From the NCBI GenBank assembly GCA_025359105.1, contig JANYHK010000104.1, positions 1-54,574 on the forward strand: a DNA stretch of 54,574 bases, read 5' to 3'. The stretch comes from Myxococcales bacterium (lineage in GTDB: Bacteria > Myxococcota_A > Polyangia > Polyangiales > Polyangiaceae). Below the pieces are notes generated by a model. That model worked only from the letters and a program-made list of their open reading frames with translations. It did no database searches and was not told the origin of the DNA. The translations under genes and the position numbers were made by a program. Shown one piece after another: positions 23,770-32,659 of this stretch; within the stretch, counting starts at the first letter, position 1, and each line of letters opens with the position of its first letter.

Positions 23770-25296
23770 ATGCGCCGCGCAGCGTTCCTCGCCGCCCTCC
23801 TCCTCGCCGCCCCCGCGCGCGCGACAGAGGACGAGGTGATCGACGATCCGCTGCTACATCCGACCCCGACCTCGACCTCGACCTCGACCTCGACCCCGAC
23901 CGCGACCCCGACCCCGACCTCGACCTCGACCTCGACGCCGCAGCTCTGGCGCCTCTCGGTCTTCTCCCGCGGCAGCACCCAGACCTCGTGGGACGATCTC
24001 CCCGGCGGCCCCAAGGACATCGTCGAGTGGCGCTCGCGCGCACTCCTTTCGGCCGGTGACAAGCCGTCCGCCTGGCTGAAGTGGGAGATCGGCGTCCGCT
24101 TCGACGCGCTCGCCCGCGCGCAGCGCCGCGGTGATCCGGCGATCACCTTCGAGGCGCGCCCCTGGGAAGCGTACCTCGACGTCGCCCCTGCCGAGCGCTT
24201 GCGCCTCAAGGTCGGCAACCAGATCCTCTCGTGGGGACGGCTCGACGTCGGGAGCGCAGCCGACGTGCTCGGCGCCTACGATTTGCGCGAAGGCCCGGCG
24301 ATCGACCTCGACGCGCTCCGCATTCCGACGCCGACCGCGACCGCCACGTGGTTCCCCGTGGACGCGTTCCAGCTCGACGTCGGCTACACCCCCTTCTTCA
24401 CGCCGCACCGCTTCGACGTCGCCGGCACCAACTACGCGATCATCGGCCCCAACGCGCCCGCCGCGGTGGCCGCGGCGTTCCAGAAGCTCCGCGGGCAGCT
24501 CGATCCGTCGAGCTACGCGGCCATCACCGCCGACTTCGCCCGCGTGAACGCGCCCGACGCTCGGCCCGACAACGGCGAGCTCGGCTCGCGCGCGACGTGG
24601 CGGACCGGGCCGTACGATCTGGCGCTAACCTACGGCTTCGTGCGCTCGAAGATCCCCACGCTCACCCTCGCGCCGGAGCTCGTCGCGCTCCTCGGCAGCG
24701 GCAACGCGACGAACCTGACCGCGGCCGGGCAGGTCAACGCGAAGCTCCAGAACGGCGAGCACCTCCTCTCCGCGAGCTACGATCGCTACCACCAGATCGC
24801 GCTCGATCTCGAGGGCACCGCCGGTCCGTTCACCGTCGCCGGCGAGGTCGGCGTCTCCCCGCAGCGCACGCTCTTCGTCCGCGATGCCGACACCGGCCTG
24901 CCGTCTGCCGTGCGCACGCCGGTCGCGCAGGCCGGGCTCAAGGCCACGTACGCCAAAGAGGAGACGTTCGCGATCAGCGCGGAGGCGAGCGTCCTCACCG
25001 CGACGCAAGGCAGCGGCGCGACGTATTTCGTTCTCGGTCCGCATCGCCGCATCGGGATCGCGTTCGTCGCAGTCCACGACGAGCTCGGTCACCACGTACT
25101 CGACGCGGCGGCCCTCGCGACGACGAGCGGACCGTCGTTCTCGCTCATCCCGCGGTACGGGTACAAGCTGACCGATGCGCTCGTGGTCGGCGCGGGCGCC
25201 GCGCTGTTCGCGGGGCCTCGCGGAGACGACGGATCGCTCGCGACCGCGCAGCGGGGGACGGATCAGGTGTTCGTCTACGTTGACCTGCGGCTCTGA
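23770..25296 (+). CDS. DUF1302-like outer membrane beta-barrel protein
   Basis: The 508-residue product has a signal peptide (MRRAAFLAALLLAAPARA) and then a linker of Pro-Thr and Ser-Thr dipeptides (residues 31-57) encoded by a hexamer repeat. The rest alternates strand-like segments ending in aromatic residues, with the family landmarks LKVGNQILSWGRLDVGS and FPVDAFQLDVGYTPFFTPHRFD. The last residues VFVYVDLRL fit an outer-membrane insertion signal. It probably forms a barrel acting with the LolA-like protein encoded just upstream. What it carries is unknown. Confidence 0.78.
   Translation: MRRAAFLAALLLAAPARATEDEVIDDPLLHPTPTSTSTSTSTPTATPTPTSTSTSTPQLWRLSVFSRGSTQTSWDDLPGGPKDIVEWRSRALLSAGDKPSAWLKWEIGVRFDALARAQRRGDPAITFEARPWEAYLDVAPAERLRLKVGNQILSWGRLDVGSAADVLGAYDLREGPAIDLDALRIPTPTATATWFPVDAFQLDVGYTPFFTPHRFDVAGTNYAIIGPNAPAAVAAAFQKLRGQLDPSSYAAITADFARVNAPDARPDNGELGSRATWRTGPYDLALTYGFVRSKIPTLTLAPELVALLGSGNATNLTAAGQVNAKLQNGEHLLSASYDRYHQIALDLEGTAGPFTVAGEVGVSPQRTLFVRDADTGLPSAVRTPVAQAGLKATYAKEETFAISAEASVLTATQGSGATYFVLGPHRRIGIAFVAVHDELGHHVLDAAALATTSGPSFSLIPRYGYKLTDALVVGAGAALFAGPRGDDGSLATAQRGTDQVFVYVDLRL
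23861..23940 (+). repeat. In-gene CGACCN/CGACCT hexamer run
   Basis: Thirteen or so hexamers (CGACCC, CGACCT, CGACCG) encode the Pro-Thr/Ser-Thr linker of the barrel protein. The unit is the same as that of the array at 1-540, with CGACCT added. It is likely to vary in length by slippage in multiples of two codons, which would keep the frame. Confidence 0.8.
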
Positions 25297-25324
25297 GTGG
25301 GTCGGAGTCGGGGTCGGGTCGACG

Positions 25325-28006
25325 TCAGGTGATCGCGCTGTAGAGGCTCGCGATCGCGTCGTCGATCTTGTCGACGTTCGCGCCACCCGCTTGCGCCATG
25401 TCCGGGCGGCCGCCGCCCGAGCCGCCGACGTGGCCGGCTACGGTCTTGATCAGCTCACCCGCCTTGTAGCGATCGGTGAGCGATTTGCTGACGGTGAGCA
25501 CGAGTGACGCCTTCGGGCCGTTCACCGTGCCGACGAGGACCACCGCGTCGCCGAGCTTGTCGCGGAGCTTCTCGGCGAGCTCGCGCTGGGTCGCCGGGTC
25601 CATCGCGTCGACCTTGATGGCCAGCGCTTTGCCCCCGGGGATGTCGCGCGCGGACTTGAGCATGTCGTCGATGCCGCCGCCGCTGGAGCCGCCCATCGCG
25701 AGCTTGCGCTTCAGATCGGCGACCTCCTTCTCGAGCGCGCGATCGTGCTCGAGGAGCTTCTCGATCTTCTCGGTGAGATCCAGCGGACCGCTCTTGGCCG
25801 CCTTCGCCGCGGTGCGGAGGCCGGTCTCGAGCTGCCGCACGTACGCGAGCGCGTTCAGGCCCGTCGCCGCCTCGATGCGGCGGACGCCGGCCGCGACGCC
25901 GCCTTCGCTCAAAATCTTGAACAGACCGAGCTCCCCGAGCGCGCGCGCGTGGGTGCCGCCGCAGAGCTCGACGGAGTCGCGGGTCATCGTCAGGACGCGG
26001 ACGACGTCGCCGTACTTCTCCTCGAAGATGGCCACCGCGCCTTTCTTCTTCGCTTCGTCGATCGGGAGCACCTGCGTTTCGACCGGCGCGTCGGTGAGGA
26101 TCTTCGCGTTCACGAGGTCTTCGATCCGCGTGAGCTCCTCGTGCGTGACGGCCTTGCCGTGCGAGAAGTCGAAGCGCAGGCGATCGGGGCCGACGAGCGA
26201 GCCCTTCTGCTGCGCCGACTCGCCGAGCACGGTGCGCAGCGCCCAGTGGAGGAGGTGCGTCGCCGAGTGGTTGCGGCGCGTCGCGGTGCGGCGAACGTGG
26301 TCGACGGTGAGGCGCAACTTGTCGCCCACCCTGATCTCGCCGCCCGAGAGCTTGCCGAAGTGCACGATGAGGCCAGTGACCGGCTTCTGCGTGTCGTGGA
26401 CGTCGACCTTCGCCAGCGAAGACGCCGACGCGAGGACGCCGCGATCGCCGACCTGGCCGCCCGCTTCGCCGTAGAACGGCGTCGCGTCGAGGATGACGCC
26501 GATCTCCTGGCCGTCCTCCGCGGACTCCACGAGCTCTGCGCCGCGCGTGAGAGCGAGGACCGTCCCCTCCCCTTCTTCGCGCTCGTAGCCGGTGAAGCGG
26601 ACCGCGCTCACCTTCGCGAGCGCCTTGTGCCACACGTCCTCCACCGCCTCTTCGCCGACCTTCGAGCCCTCGCTGCGCGCGCGCTGCTCTTCGAGCGCCT
26701 TGTCGTAGCCGGCCGTGTCGACGCCGAGATCGCGCTCCTTGGCGATGACCTCGGTGAGATCGAGCGGGAAGCCGTAGGTGTCGTAGAGCTTGAACGCCAT
26801 CTCGCCGCCGATGACCGTGCGGTTCGAGACGCGCATCTGCGAGACCTCTTCGTCGAGGATCTTGAGGCCGCGATCGATCGTCTGGCGGAAGCGCACCTCC
26901 TCCTGCTCGGTGACGCTGAGGATCAGCTCCTTCCGCGCCGCGAGCTCGGGGTACTGGTCGCTCATGAGCGCAACGACCTCGGCGGCGACCTCGTGGAGGA
27001 ACGGGCGCGGGATGCCGAGGCGGTGGCCGTGGCGGATCGCGCGGCGCATCACGCGGCGAAGCACGTAGGGGCGCCCTGCGCGATCGGGGAAGACGCCTTC
27101 GGCGACGAGGAACGCCGTGGTGCGCGCGTGGTCGGCGATGACGCGCATGCTGACGTCGTCGTCGCCGCCGGAGCCGTGGTACGGCTTGCCGGCGATCTGC
27201 GCGGCCTTGTCGACGAGCGCGCGCAGCAGATCGGTGTCGTAGTTGCTGGTGACCCCTTGCAGGACCGCGCTCACGCGCTCGAGGCCGGCGCCGGTGTCGA
27301 CACACGGCTTGGGCAGAGGCACGAGCGTGGGCTGCCCGTCGACCATGCTGCGGTCGAACTGCATGAAGACGTTGTTCCAGATCTCCATCCAACCCTTACC
27401 GTCGGTGCCCGGCTCCTGGTCGAACGTGGAGAGGTCACAGCCGTCGCCGTGGTACCAGTGGATCTCGGTGCATGGGCCGCACGGGCCTGTCTCGCCCATC
27501 GACCAGAAGTTGTCCTTCATTCCCATCGAGATGATCTTCTCGTCGGGATAGCCGGTGACCTTCTTCCAGATGGCGCGCGCCTCGTCGTCCGCAGGCAAGC
27601 CGGCCTCGCCCCCGAAGACGGTGACGCACATCTTCTCGGCGGGCAGACCGTACGTCTTGGTGAGGAGCTCCCACGCGTAGGCGATCGCCTCCTCCTTGAA
27701 GTAGTCGCCGAACGAGAAGTTGCCGAGCATCTCGAAGAACGTGTGGTGGCGCGCCGTAACGCCGACGTTCTCGAGATCGTTGTGCTTGCCGCTGATGCGG
27801 ATGCACTTCTGGCTGCTCGTCGCGCGCGTGTAGGGGCGGACGTCCTTGCCGGTGAACACGTCCTTGAACTGGACCATGCCGGCGTTCGTGAACATCAGCG
27901 TCGGATCGTTCTGGGGGACGATCGGCGCGCTCGGGACCACTTCGTGGCCCTTGGACTTGAAGAAATCGAGGAACGCCGCGCGGACGTCCGAGGCGGTCTT
28001 GGTCAT
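25325..28006 (-). CDS. alaS: Alanyl-tRNA synthetase
   Basis: The 893-residue class II synthetase has normal length. Motif 1 and 2 regions are present: SAPIVPQNDPTLMFTNAGM, then RISGKHNDLENVGVTARHHT and FFEMLGNFSFGDYFKEEA. The editing domain has the zinc-site HSATHLLHWALR and CGGTHARALGELG. The C-terminal C-Ala domain ends GGGRPDMAQAGGANVDKIDD. It charges tRNA-Ala and clears mischarged Ser and Gly. The ATG at 28006 overlaps the stop of the upstream glycosyltransferase gene (ATGA). Confidence 0.97.
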   Translation of the reverse strand: MTKTASDVRAAFLDFFKSKGHEVVPSAPIVPQNDPTLMFTNAGMVQFKDVFTGKDVRPYTRATSSQKCIRISGKHNDLENVGVTARHHTFFEMLGNFSFGDYFKEEAIAYAWELLTKTYGLPAEKMCVTVFGGEAGLPADDEARAIWKKVTGYPDEKIISMGMKDNFWSMGETGPCGPCTEIHWYHGDGCDLSTFDQEPGTDGKGWMEIWNNVFMQFDRSMVDGQPTLVPLPKPCVDTGAGLERVSAVLQGVTSNYDTDLLRALVDKAAQIAGKPYHGSGGDDDVSMRVIADHARTTAFLVAEGVFPDRAGRPYVLRRVMRRAIRHGHRLGIPRPFLHEVAAEVVALMSDQYPELAARKELILSVTEQEEVRFRQTIDRGLKILDEEVSQMRVSNRTVIGGEMAFKLYDTYGFPLDLTEVIAKERDLGVDTAGYDKALEEQRARSEGSKVGEEAVEDVWHKALAKVSAVRFTGYEREEGEGTVLALTRGAELVESAEDGQEIGVILDATPFYGEAGGQVGDRGVLASASSLAKVDVHDTQKPVTGLIVHFGKLSGGEIRVGDKLRLTVDHVRRTATRRNHSATHLLHWALRTVLGESAQQKGSLVGPDRLRFDFSHGKAVTHEELTRIEDLVNAKILTDAPVETQVLPIDEAKKKGAVAIFEEKYGDVVRVLTMTRDSVELCGGTHARALGELGLFKILSEGGVAAGVRRIEAATGLNALAYVRQLETGLRTAAKAAKSGPLDLTEKIEKLLEHDRALEKEVADLKRKLAMGGSSGGGIDDMLKSARDIPGGKALAIKVDAMDPATQRELAEKLRDKLGDAVVLVGTVNGPKASLVLTVSKSLTDRYKAGELIKTVAGHVGGSGGGRPDMAQAGGANVDKIDDAIASLYSAIT

Positions 28007-29136
28007 TTTGAGGAACGTACGTTTAGCACATCCTCGTACAGCTCGTCGTAGGCGGCGGCGACCACGGAAGGGCGGAATTTCTCGTGGTAGAGCGCGCGTC
28101 CTTGCTGGCCGGCCTCGGCGGCGTCCCCCTTGGCCAGGAGCAGGCGGAGGACCTCGTCCGCGAGGGCTTCGGGATCGCCGGGCGGGACCATGCGGAGCGG
28201 CACGAGGGCCTCGAGAGGTCCGTCCTTGCACGCAATGACGGGTACCCCGAGGCTCATCGCTTCCAGGAGGACGAGCGGGAGGTCCACCTTGCCGTAGAGA
28301 TCGTCGACCGGGAAGGCGACGACGCTCGACGCGGCGAGGAGGGCGGGCATGTCGTCGATCTCGCCCACGTGGCGCGTGCGCGCTTCGACGTGCGACGCCG
28401 TGAGCGTGCGCACGAGCGCGTCCTTCGCGGCGGCGGCGTCCTTCGTCTTGGGGCGGCACGCGAAGACGATCGTGGCCTCGGGCACCGCTTTCAAGATGCG
28501 CGGCACGGCGTCGGCGACGGTCTCGGCGCCGCGCGACACCTCGAGATCCCCGGGGTAGAGGACGACGGGCCCGGTGAGATCGTACTTCGCGCGCGTCACG
28601 GCGATGCGGGCTTCGTCGGGCGGGTCGGGGGCGGCGGCGCAGGGGGGAATGACCCGAAGCTGGGCGGCGCGGACGCCGGAGCCTACGAGGCGGCCGCGCG
28701 TCCACTCGCTGAGCACGACGACGACGTCGCCGAAGAGCCAGCGGCGGATGGTCGCGAAGCTGCGCGGCGCGCTCGCGACGGTCTGCACCACCGGGCCGTC
28801 CCAACCCGCCGCCGCGCGCACGCGCCTGGCGATCTGCGCCGCGGTGGAGGAGGCGGGGTTCGGCGCGAAGACGAAGTGCCAGAGATCGTGCGGATCGCCG
28901 AGGGCGAGGCGACGAAGGACGCGCGCGTTGGAGAGGAGCGCCGGCGAGAAGCGGCCCGCGTCCGTGTACACGGCCTCCTGGGTGACGCGCGCGCCGATGC
29001 GCGGCGCGCCGGGTGTCGTCATGACGGTGGGCAGGGCGCGCGTCAGGTTGGCGGCGACGTCGCGGACGAGGTTCTTCGACCCGTCGTGCCACGGAGGGGC
29101 GATGGGCTTGGAGACGAAGAGAACGCGAGGCGCCAC
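28003..29136 (-). CDS. Family 4 (GT-B) glycosyltransferase
   Basis: The 377-residue product begins MAPRVLFVSKPIAPPWHDGS, the usual nucleotide-sugar glycosyltransferase opening. The second Rossmann domain has VVLYPGDLEVSRGAETVADA, the HVGEIDDMPALLAAS segment and DLPLVLLEAMSLGVPVIACK, matching the E-x7-E donor-binding region of GT4 enzymes. It is predicted to be cytoplasmic and to transfer a sugar to an unknown acceptor. Its stop overlaps the alaS start, so an essential tRNA synthetase depends on ribosomes leaving this gene. Confidence 0.88.
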   Translation of the reverse strand: MAPRVLFVSKPIAPPWHDGSKNLVRDVAANLTRALPTVMTTPGAPRIGARVTQEAVYTDAGRFSPALLSNARVLRRLALGDPHDLWHFVFAPNPASSTAAQIARRVRAAAGWDGPVVQTVASAPRSFATIRRWLFGDVVVVLSEWTRGRLVGSGVRAAQLRVIPPCAAAPDPPDEARIAVTRAKYDLTGPVVLYPGDLEVSRGAETVADAVPRILKAVPEATIVFACRPKTKDAAAAKDALVRTLTASHVEARTRHVGEIDDMPALLAASSVVAFPVDDLYGKVDLPLVLLEAMSLGVPVIACKDGPLEALVPLRMVPPGDPEALADEVLRLLLAKGDAAEAGQQGRALYHEKFRPSVVAAAYDELYEDVLNVRSSK

Positions 29137-29276
29137 GAGGGCCGCGACTCTAGCACCGCCCGCTCATCGGCCGGCGAGCGGATCAGGCTCATCGCCGCAC
29201 CGGACCGGACCGGCGGCAGCGGGGGCTTGCCTATGCTAGAGCTTTTGCACTAAACGTCCGCGCTGGAGGGGAGCTC

Positions 29277-30167
29277 ATGCAACCGAACGTCATCACCGCC
29301 GTCTTCCTGCCGATCGCGCTCGCCATCATCATGCTGGGCCTCGGCCTCGGCTTGACGCTGGCCGACTTCAAGCGCGTCATCGTGTACCCCAAGGCGGTCG
29401 CGGTCGGCCTCCTCTGCCAGATGGTCCTCCTGCCGCTAGCTTGCTTCGCGCTCGTGAAGCTCCTCGCGCTACCCAGCGAGCTGGCGGTCGGGATGATGCT
29501 CCTCGCGGCGTCGCCGGGGGGTGCCACCGCGAACCTGTACAGCCACCTCGCCAAGGGGGACGTCGCGCTCAACATCACGTTGACCGCGGTGAACAGCGTG
29601 CTCTCGATCGTGACGCTCCCGCTCATCGTGAACCTGTCGCTCGCGGCCCTCGCCGGGCAGAGCGCGGTGATCCCGCTGCAGCTCGGCAAGGTGATGCAGG
29701 TCTTCGCGATCGTCCTCGTGCCGGTGCTCATCGGCATGGCGATCCGCGCGCGCGCCCCGGCGCTCTCGGTGCGCATGGGCAAGCCGGTGAAGATCCTCTC
29801 GGCGGTGTTCCTCCTCCTCATCGTCGTCGCCGCCGTCCTCAAGGATCGGCAGACGCTCGCGACGCACTTCCCGGCGGTCGGCGCGGCGGCGCTCCTCTTC
29901 AACCTCACGAGCCTCGCCGTGGGGTACTTCGTGCCGCGGTTGGCGCGCCTGTCGAAGCGCCAGTCGGTCGCCATCGGCATGGAGATTGGGATCCACAACG
30001 GAACCTTGGCGATCGCGATCGCGTCGGGCCTCCTGGGCAGCCCGACGATGGCTATCCCGCCGGCGATCTACAGCGTCATCATGTTCTTCACGGCGGCGGC
30101 GTTCGGCTGGTGGGTGAGCCGCGGGCTCGAGACGACGACGGCGGCCAGCGAGGCCGCGCCGGCGTAG
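29277..30167 (+). CDS. Bile acid:sodium symporter (BASS) family transporter
   Basis: The 296-residue product has nine or ten membrane segments. Family features are the first half motif LGLGLTLADFKRVIVYPKAV, the crossover region LLAASPGGATANLYSHLAKG with the sodium-site Gly/Asn residues, and the second crossover EIGIHNGTLAIAIASGLLGS. Members carry bile acids or small organic anions such as pyruvate and pantoate with sodium. The substrate here is unknown. A good ribosome binding site (GGAGGGGAGCTC) precedes the ATG. It is a single-gene unit, transcribed away from the GT4-alaS pair. Confidence 0.92.
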   Translation: MQPNVITAVFLPIALAIIMLGLGLGLTLADFKRVIVYPKAVAVGLLCQMVLLPLACFALVKLLALPSELAVGMMLLAASPGGATANLYSHLAKGDVALNITLTAVNSVLSIVTLPLIVNLSLAALAGQSAVIPLQLGKVMQVFAIVLVPVLIGMAIRARAPALSVRMGKPVKILSAVFLLLIVVAAVLKDRQTLATHFPAVGAAALLFNLTSLAVGYFVPRLARLSKRQSVAIGMEIGIHNGTLAIAIASGLLGSPTMAIPPAIYSVIMFFTAAAFGWWVSRGLETTTAASEAAPA

Positions 30168-30175
30168 CTCCGTTT

Positions 30176-30488
30176 CTATTCGCCGGGCCCAAGTCGCACG
30201 AGCTTCGGAGCCTCTCCGCGGAAGACCGAGCGCGGTGCCCCCAGCCAGGTAGAACCCCGACATGAGCGGCAGCTTGCTCAGTCTATCCAGGGCGCGGCGT
30301 TGCTCGTTCGAAAGGCTGGGGGGTGTCGCCCATGGCTCGTTCTCCGCCTCGAAGAAGGCGCGCCAGAATGTTCGCGTTCGCGCGGTGATGAGGGGGTGCG
30401 CGACGTCCCGGAAGAATCGGTGGATGCGCTCGGTGCCGTAGAGCGCCAGGAGCGCCCGGACGTCCTCCATGCGCCCCGATTCGAGCAC
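30176..30488 (-). pseudogene. Truncated AbiEii-type nucleotidyltransferase remnant
   Basis: The readable part encodes MEDVRALLALYGTERIHRFF, RDVAHPLITARTRTFWRAFF and SKLPLMSGFYLAGGTALG. The first block resembles the short leader domain often found before AbiEii proteins. FYLAGGTAL is the start of the AbiEii nucleotidyltransferase domain, whose catalytic aspartates should follow within about 15 residues. Instead the sequence becomes unrelated and stops. The domain is therefore lost after its first strand. The DNA runs straight into the convergent BASS gene, which may mark the deletion point. Confidence 0.6.
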
Positions 30489-30584
30489 GCGCGGCAGGAT
30501 CGCGTCAGCGGCCGGCCGACGTTGGCCAGCTGTGTTCGCCCTCAGTCCGTTTCCTTCTTATGCCTCTCCTCGATCCGCGCGCGC

Positions 30585-30986
30585 TCATGGCGGGAGGTCG
30601 CGCTGTGGCGGAAGGTTCGACAGCTCATGGTCGATCTGCTCGCACGCCTCTTTGCGGAGCGTCAGCGCTTCGGGCGCCGTGTCCCACGCCGTGGGCGGCG
30701 CCGACCAGTAGCCTCGCGGTCCGAAGCGCTCGGACTCGGCCGCCTCCGCGTCGTCGGGCGGCGGCGAGGAGAAGGAGGCGGCGCGCCGGTCCGCCACGCC
30801 GCGCGTCTTGGCGCGGTTCACCAGAATGCCGCCGATCCACGTGCGCAGGCTCGATCGCTCCTCGAACCGATCGATGCCGGCGATGACGGTCATCCAGGTG
30901 TCCTGCACGACCTCCTCCGCGCCCCCCACGGAGCCGACGAAGGCGAGCGCGCGGACGATGAACCCGATGAGCACCAGCGTCGTCAC
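30585..30986 (-). pseudogene. Truncated ECF sigma factor
   Basis: GAEEVVQDTWMTVIAGIDRF and EERSSLRTWIGGILVNRAKT are region 2 of an ECF sigma factor (core binding and -10 recognition). GPRGYWSAPPTAWDTAPEA is the typical linker of the myxobacterial group. Region 4 would begin with LSNLPPQR but the frame stops three residues later, so the -35-binding domain is missing. The N-terminal part of region 2 is also absent. A well-placed ribosome binding site (AAAGGAGCG) serves a 15-codon frame that ends in a GTGA overlap with the sigma frame at 30986. The neighbouring AbiEii remnant suggests this is a decaying patch. Confidence 0.65.
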
Positions 30987-31117
30987 CGCGCCGAGGCCGA
31001 AGAAGATGTTCCGCCACGGCTTAAATTCATGAGAATCGCTCCTTTTGCCCCTTGGTCTCGCGCCAGGACGATTCGTTACAGGGGCCGCCCAAGATTTTTC
31101 TCGTGAGGACGTTGGGC

Positions 31118-32650
31118 CTAGACCACGGGTCCCGTGTATCGCGCGACGACGAGGCTCACGTCGTCGTCGGGCTGCGGCGCCCACGCCGCGATCGCGTCGA
31201 GCACCCGATCGCGAATCGTCTCGACCGCGAGACCGCGCGCCCCCTCGATGGCCCCGAACAGTCGCTCGATGCCGAAGGGGACCCCCTCGGCGTTCCGCGC
31301 TTCGGTGACGCCGTCGGTAAAGAGGATCATGACGTCGTCCTGCGCGAGCCGAAGCGACGAATCGCTCGTCATGGCGGCGATGTCGTCGATGGCACCGATC
31401 CACGTACCGGGCGTGTCGATCGCCTCGCAACGACCCGTCTCGGCGCGGCAGACGAGCACCTCCTCGTGAGCGCCAGCGAAGGCGACGAACCCGTCGTCGT
31501 GAAAGCGCAGGAGCGTCATCGTCGCGTGCTCGTCCAGCACCAGGCGTTCGTGCAGGTTCTCGAAAATGACCTTGTTGACCGTGGTCACGAGCGCGCGCGG
31601 CGTACGGTCGGGGTCTTCGCGGACGAGCGCCGCGACGCTGCTCTGGATCATGAGCATGATGAGGCCCGCGTTGAGCCCGTGGCCGGCGACGTCGCCGATG
31701 CCGATCCAGCATCCGTCGTGCACGGGTAGGACGTCGTAGTAGTCGCCGCCGACCTCGGTGGCCGGGTTCATCGCCGCGGTGACGTCGAGCCCCGCGACGC
31801 AGAAGGTCCGCGGCAAGAGCGCCGTCTGGATGTGCTGGGCGAGGTTCATTTCCCGAGCCAGGCGCTCGTGGCGGAAGGCGACCGCTTCGGACATGGAATT
31901 GAAGGCGGCGGCCAGCGTACCGAGCTCGTCGTTCGACGAGACGTCCGCGCGCGCCGCGAGGTCGCCGCTCTGGAGGCGCGTCGCGGCATCCGAGATGGCA
32001 AGGATGGGCCTCGTGATGAGGCGCGTCACGAAGAACGCGACCCCCATCCCAAGGACGAGGGCGATCCCGGTGAGGGCAAGCGTCACTGCCCGCGCGCGCG
32101 CATAGCTCGTCGCCGCGTTGACGGCGGCTTCGTTCGCTCTTCGCCCCTCCAGCTCGAGGAGCACGTCCCAATCGTCGATGTACTCGTCGAGCGCCGGGAG
32201 CACCTCGTGCTCGAATTTCGTGAGCGCCCGCTGGCGGTCTCCGGTGCGCAGCACCTCTTCGGCTTCCGCGCGCGTCGACCGGTACCGGGCGCGCGCAGCA
32301 GTGATCGCGCCGAAGAGGGCTCGCTCGTCGTCGGCGTCGAGCAGGTGCTCGAACTGTGCGTAGATTTCCGAGATTTCCCGACTGGTGGCCCCCTGCTCGG
32401 CCAACTCCTCGTCGAACGTGCGCGGATCGCGGATGAGGAACAGGTGCAGCGCCGAGCGCCCGTTCTCGTGGACCTTGCGGACCCCCGTCTGCGCGAGCCG
32501 CACCTTGGCGAGGTGGTGCCCCGCAATCTTGGCTGTCGCCTGGTTGAGCTCGTGCATCCGCGAGATGCATAGCGCACCGACCGCCAGGGTGAGGACGCTC
32601 ATCACCAGGAAGGCCAGCCGCAGGCGATGGGCGATGCTCGTCCTCCCCAT
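31118..32650 (-). CDS. HAMP-SpoIIE (PP2C-type) phosphatase
   Basis: A 510-residue membrane protein. A first membrane helix (LAFLVMSVLTLAVGALCI) is followed by a four-helix periplasmic sensor (about residues 40-180) and a second helix (VTLALTGIALVLGMGVAFFV). The HAMP domain is next (LITRPILAISDAATRLQSGD), then a SpoIIE phosphatase from about residue 275. The phosphatase metal residues are present in ATEVGGDYYDVLPV, IGIGDVAGHGLNAGLIML and FTDGVTEARN. It should dephosphorylate the STAS-like partner encoded 9 bp upstream, in response to an external signal. Confidence 0.93.
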   Translation of the reverse strand: MGRTSIAHRLRLAFLVMSVLTLAVGALCISRMHELNQATAKIAGHHLAKVRLAQTGVRKVHENGRSALHLFLIRDPRTFDEELAEQGATSREISEIYAQFEHLLDADDERALFGAITAARARYRSTRAEAEEVLRTGDRQRALTKFEHEVLPALDEYIDDWDVLLELEGRRANEAAVNAATSYARARAVTLALTGIALVLGMGVAFFVTRLITRPILAISDAATRLQSGDLAARADVSSNDELGTLAAAFNSMSEAVAFRHERLAREMNLAQHIQTALLPRTFCVAGLDVTAAMNPATEVGGDYYDVLPVHDGCWIGIGDVAGHGLNAGLIMLMIQSSVAALVREDPDRTPRALVTTVNKVIFENLHERLVLDEHATMTLLRFHDDGFVAFAGAHEEVLVCRAETGRCEAIDTPGTWIGAIDDIAAMTSDSSLRLAQDDVMILFTDGVTEARNAEGVPFGIERLFGAIEGARGLAVETIRDRVLDAIAAWAPQPDDDVSLVVARYTGPVV

Positions 32651-32659
32651 CTTGCGCGC

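Noticed and set aside
25745-28051. 768-codon open frame opposite alaS
   Set aside because: It is the antisense of a certain alaS gene and has no recognisable features.
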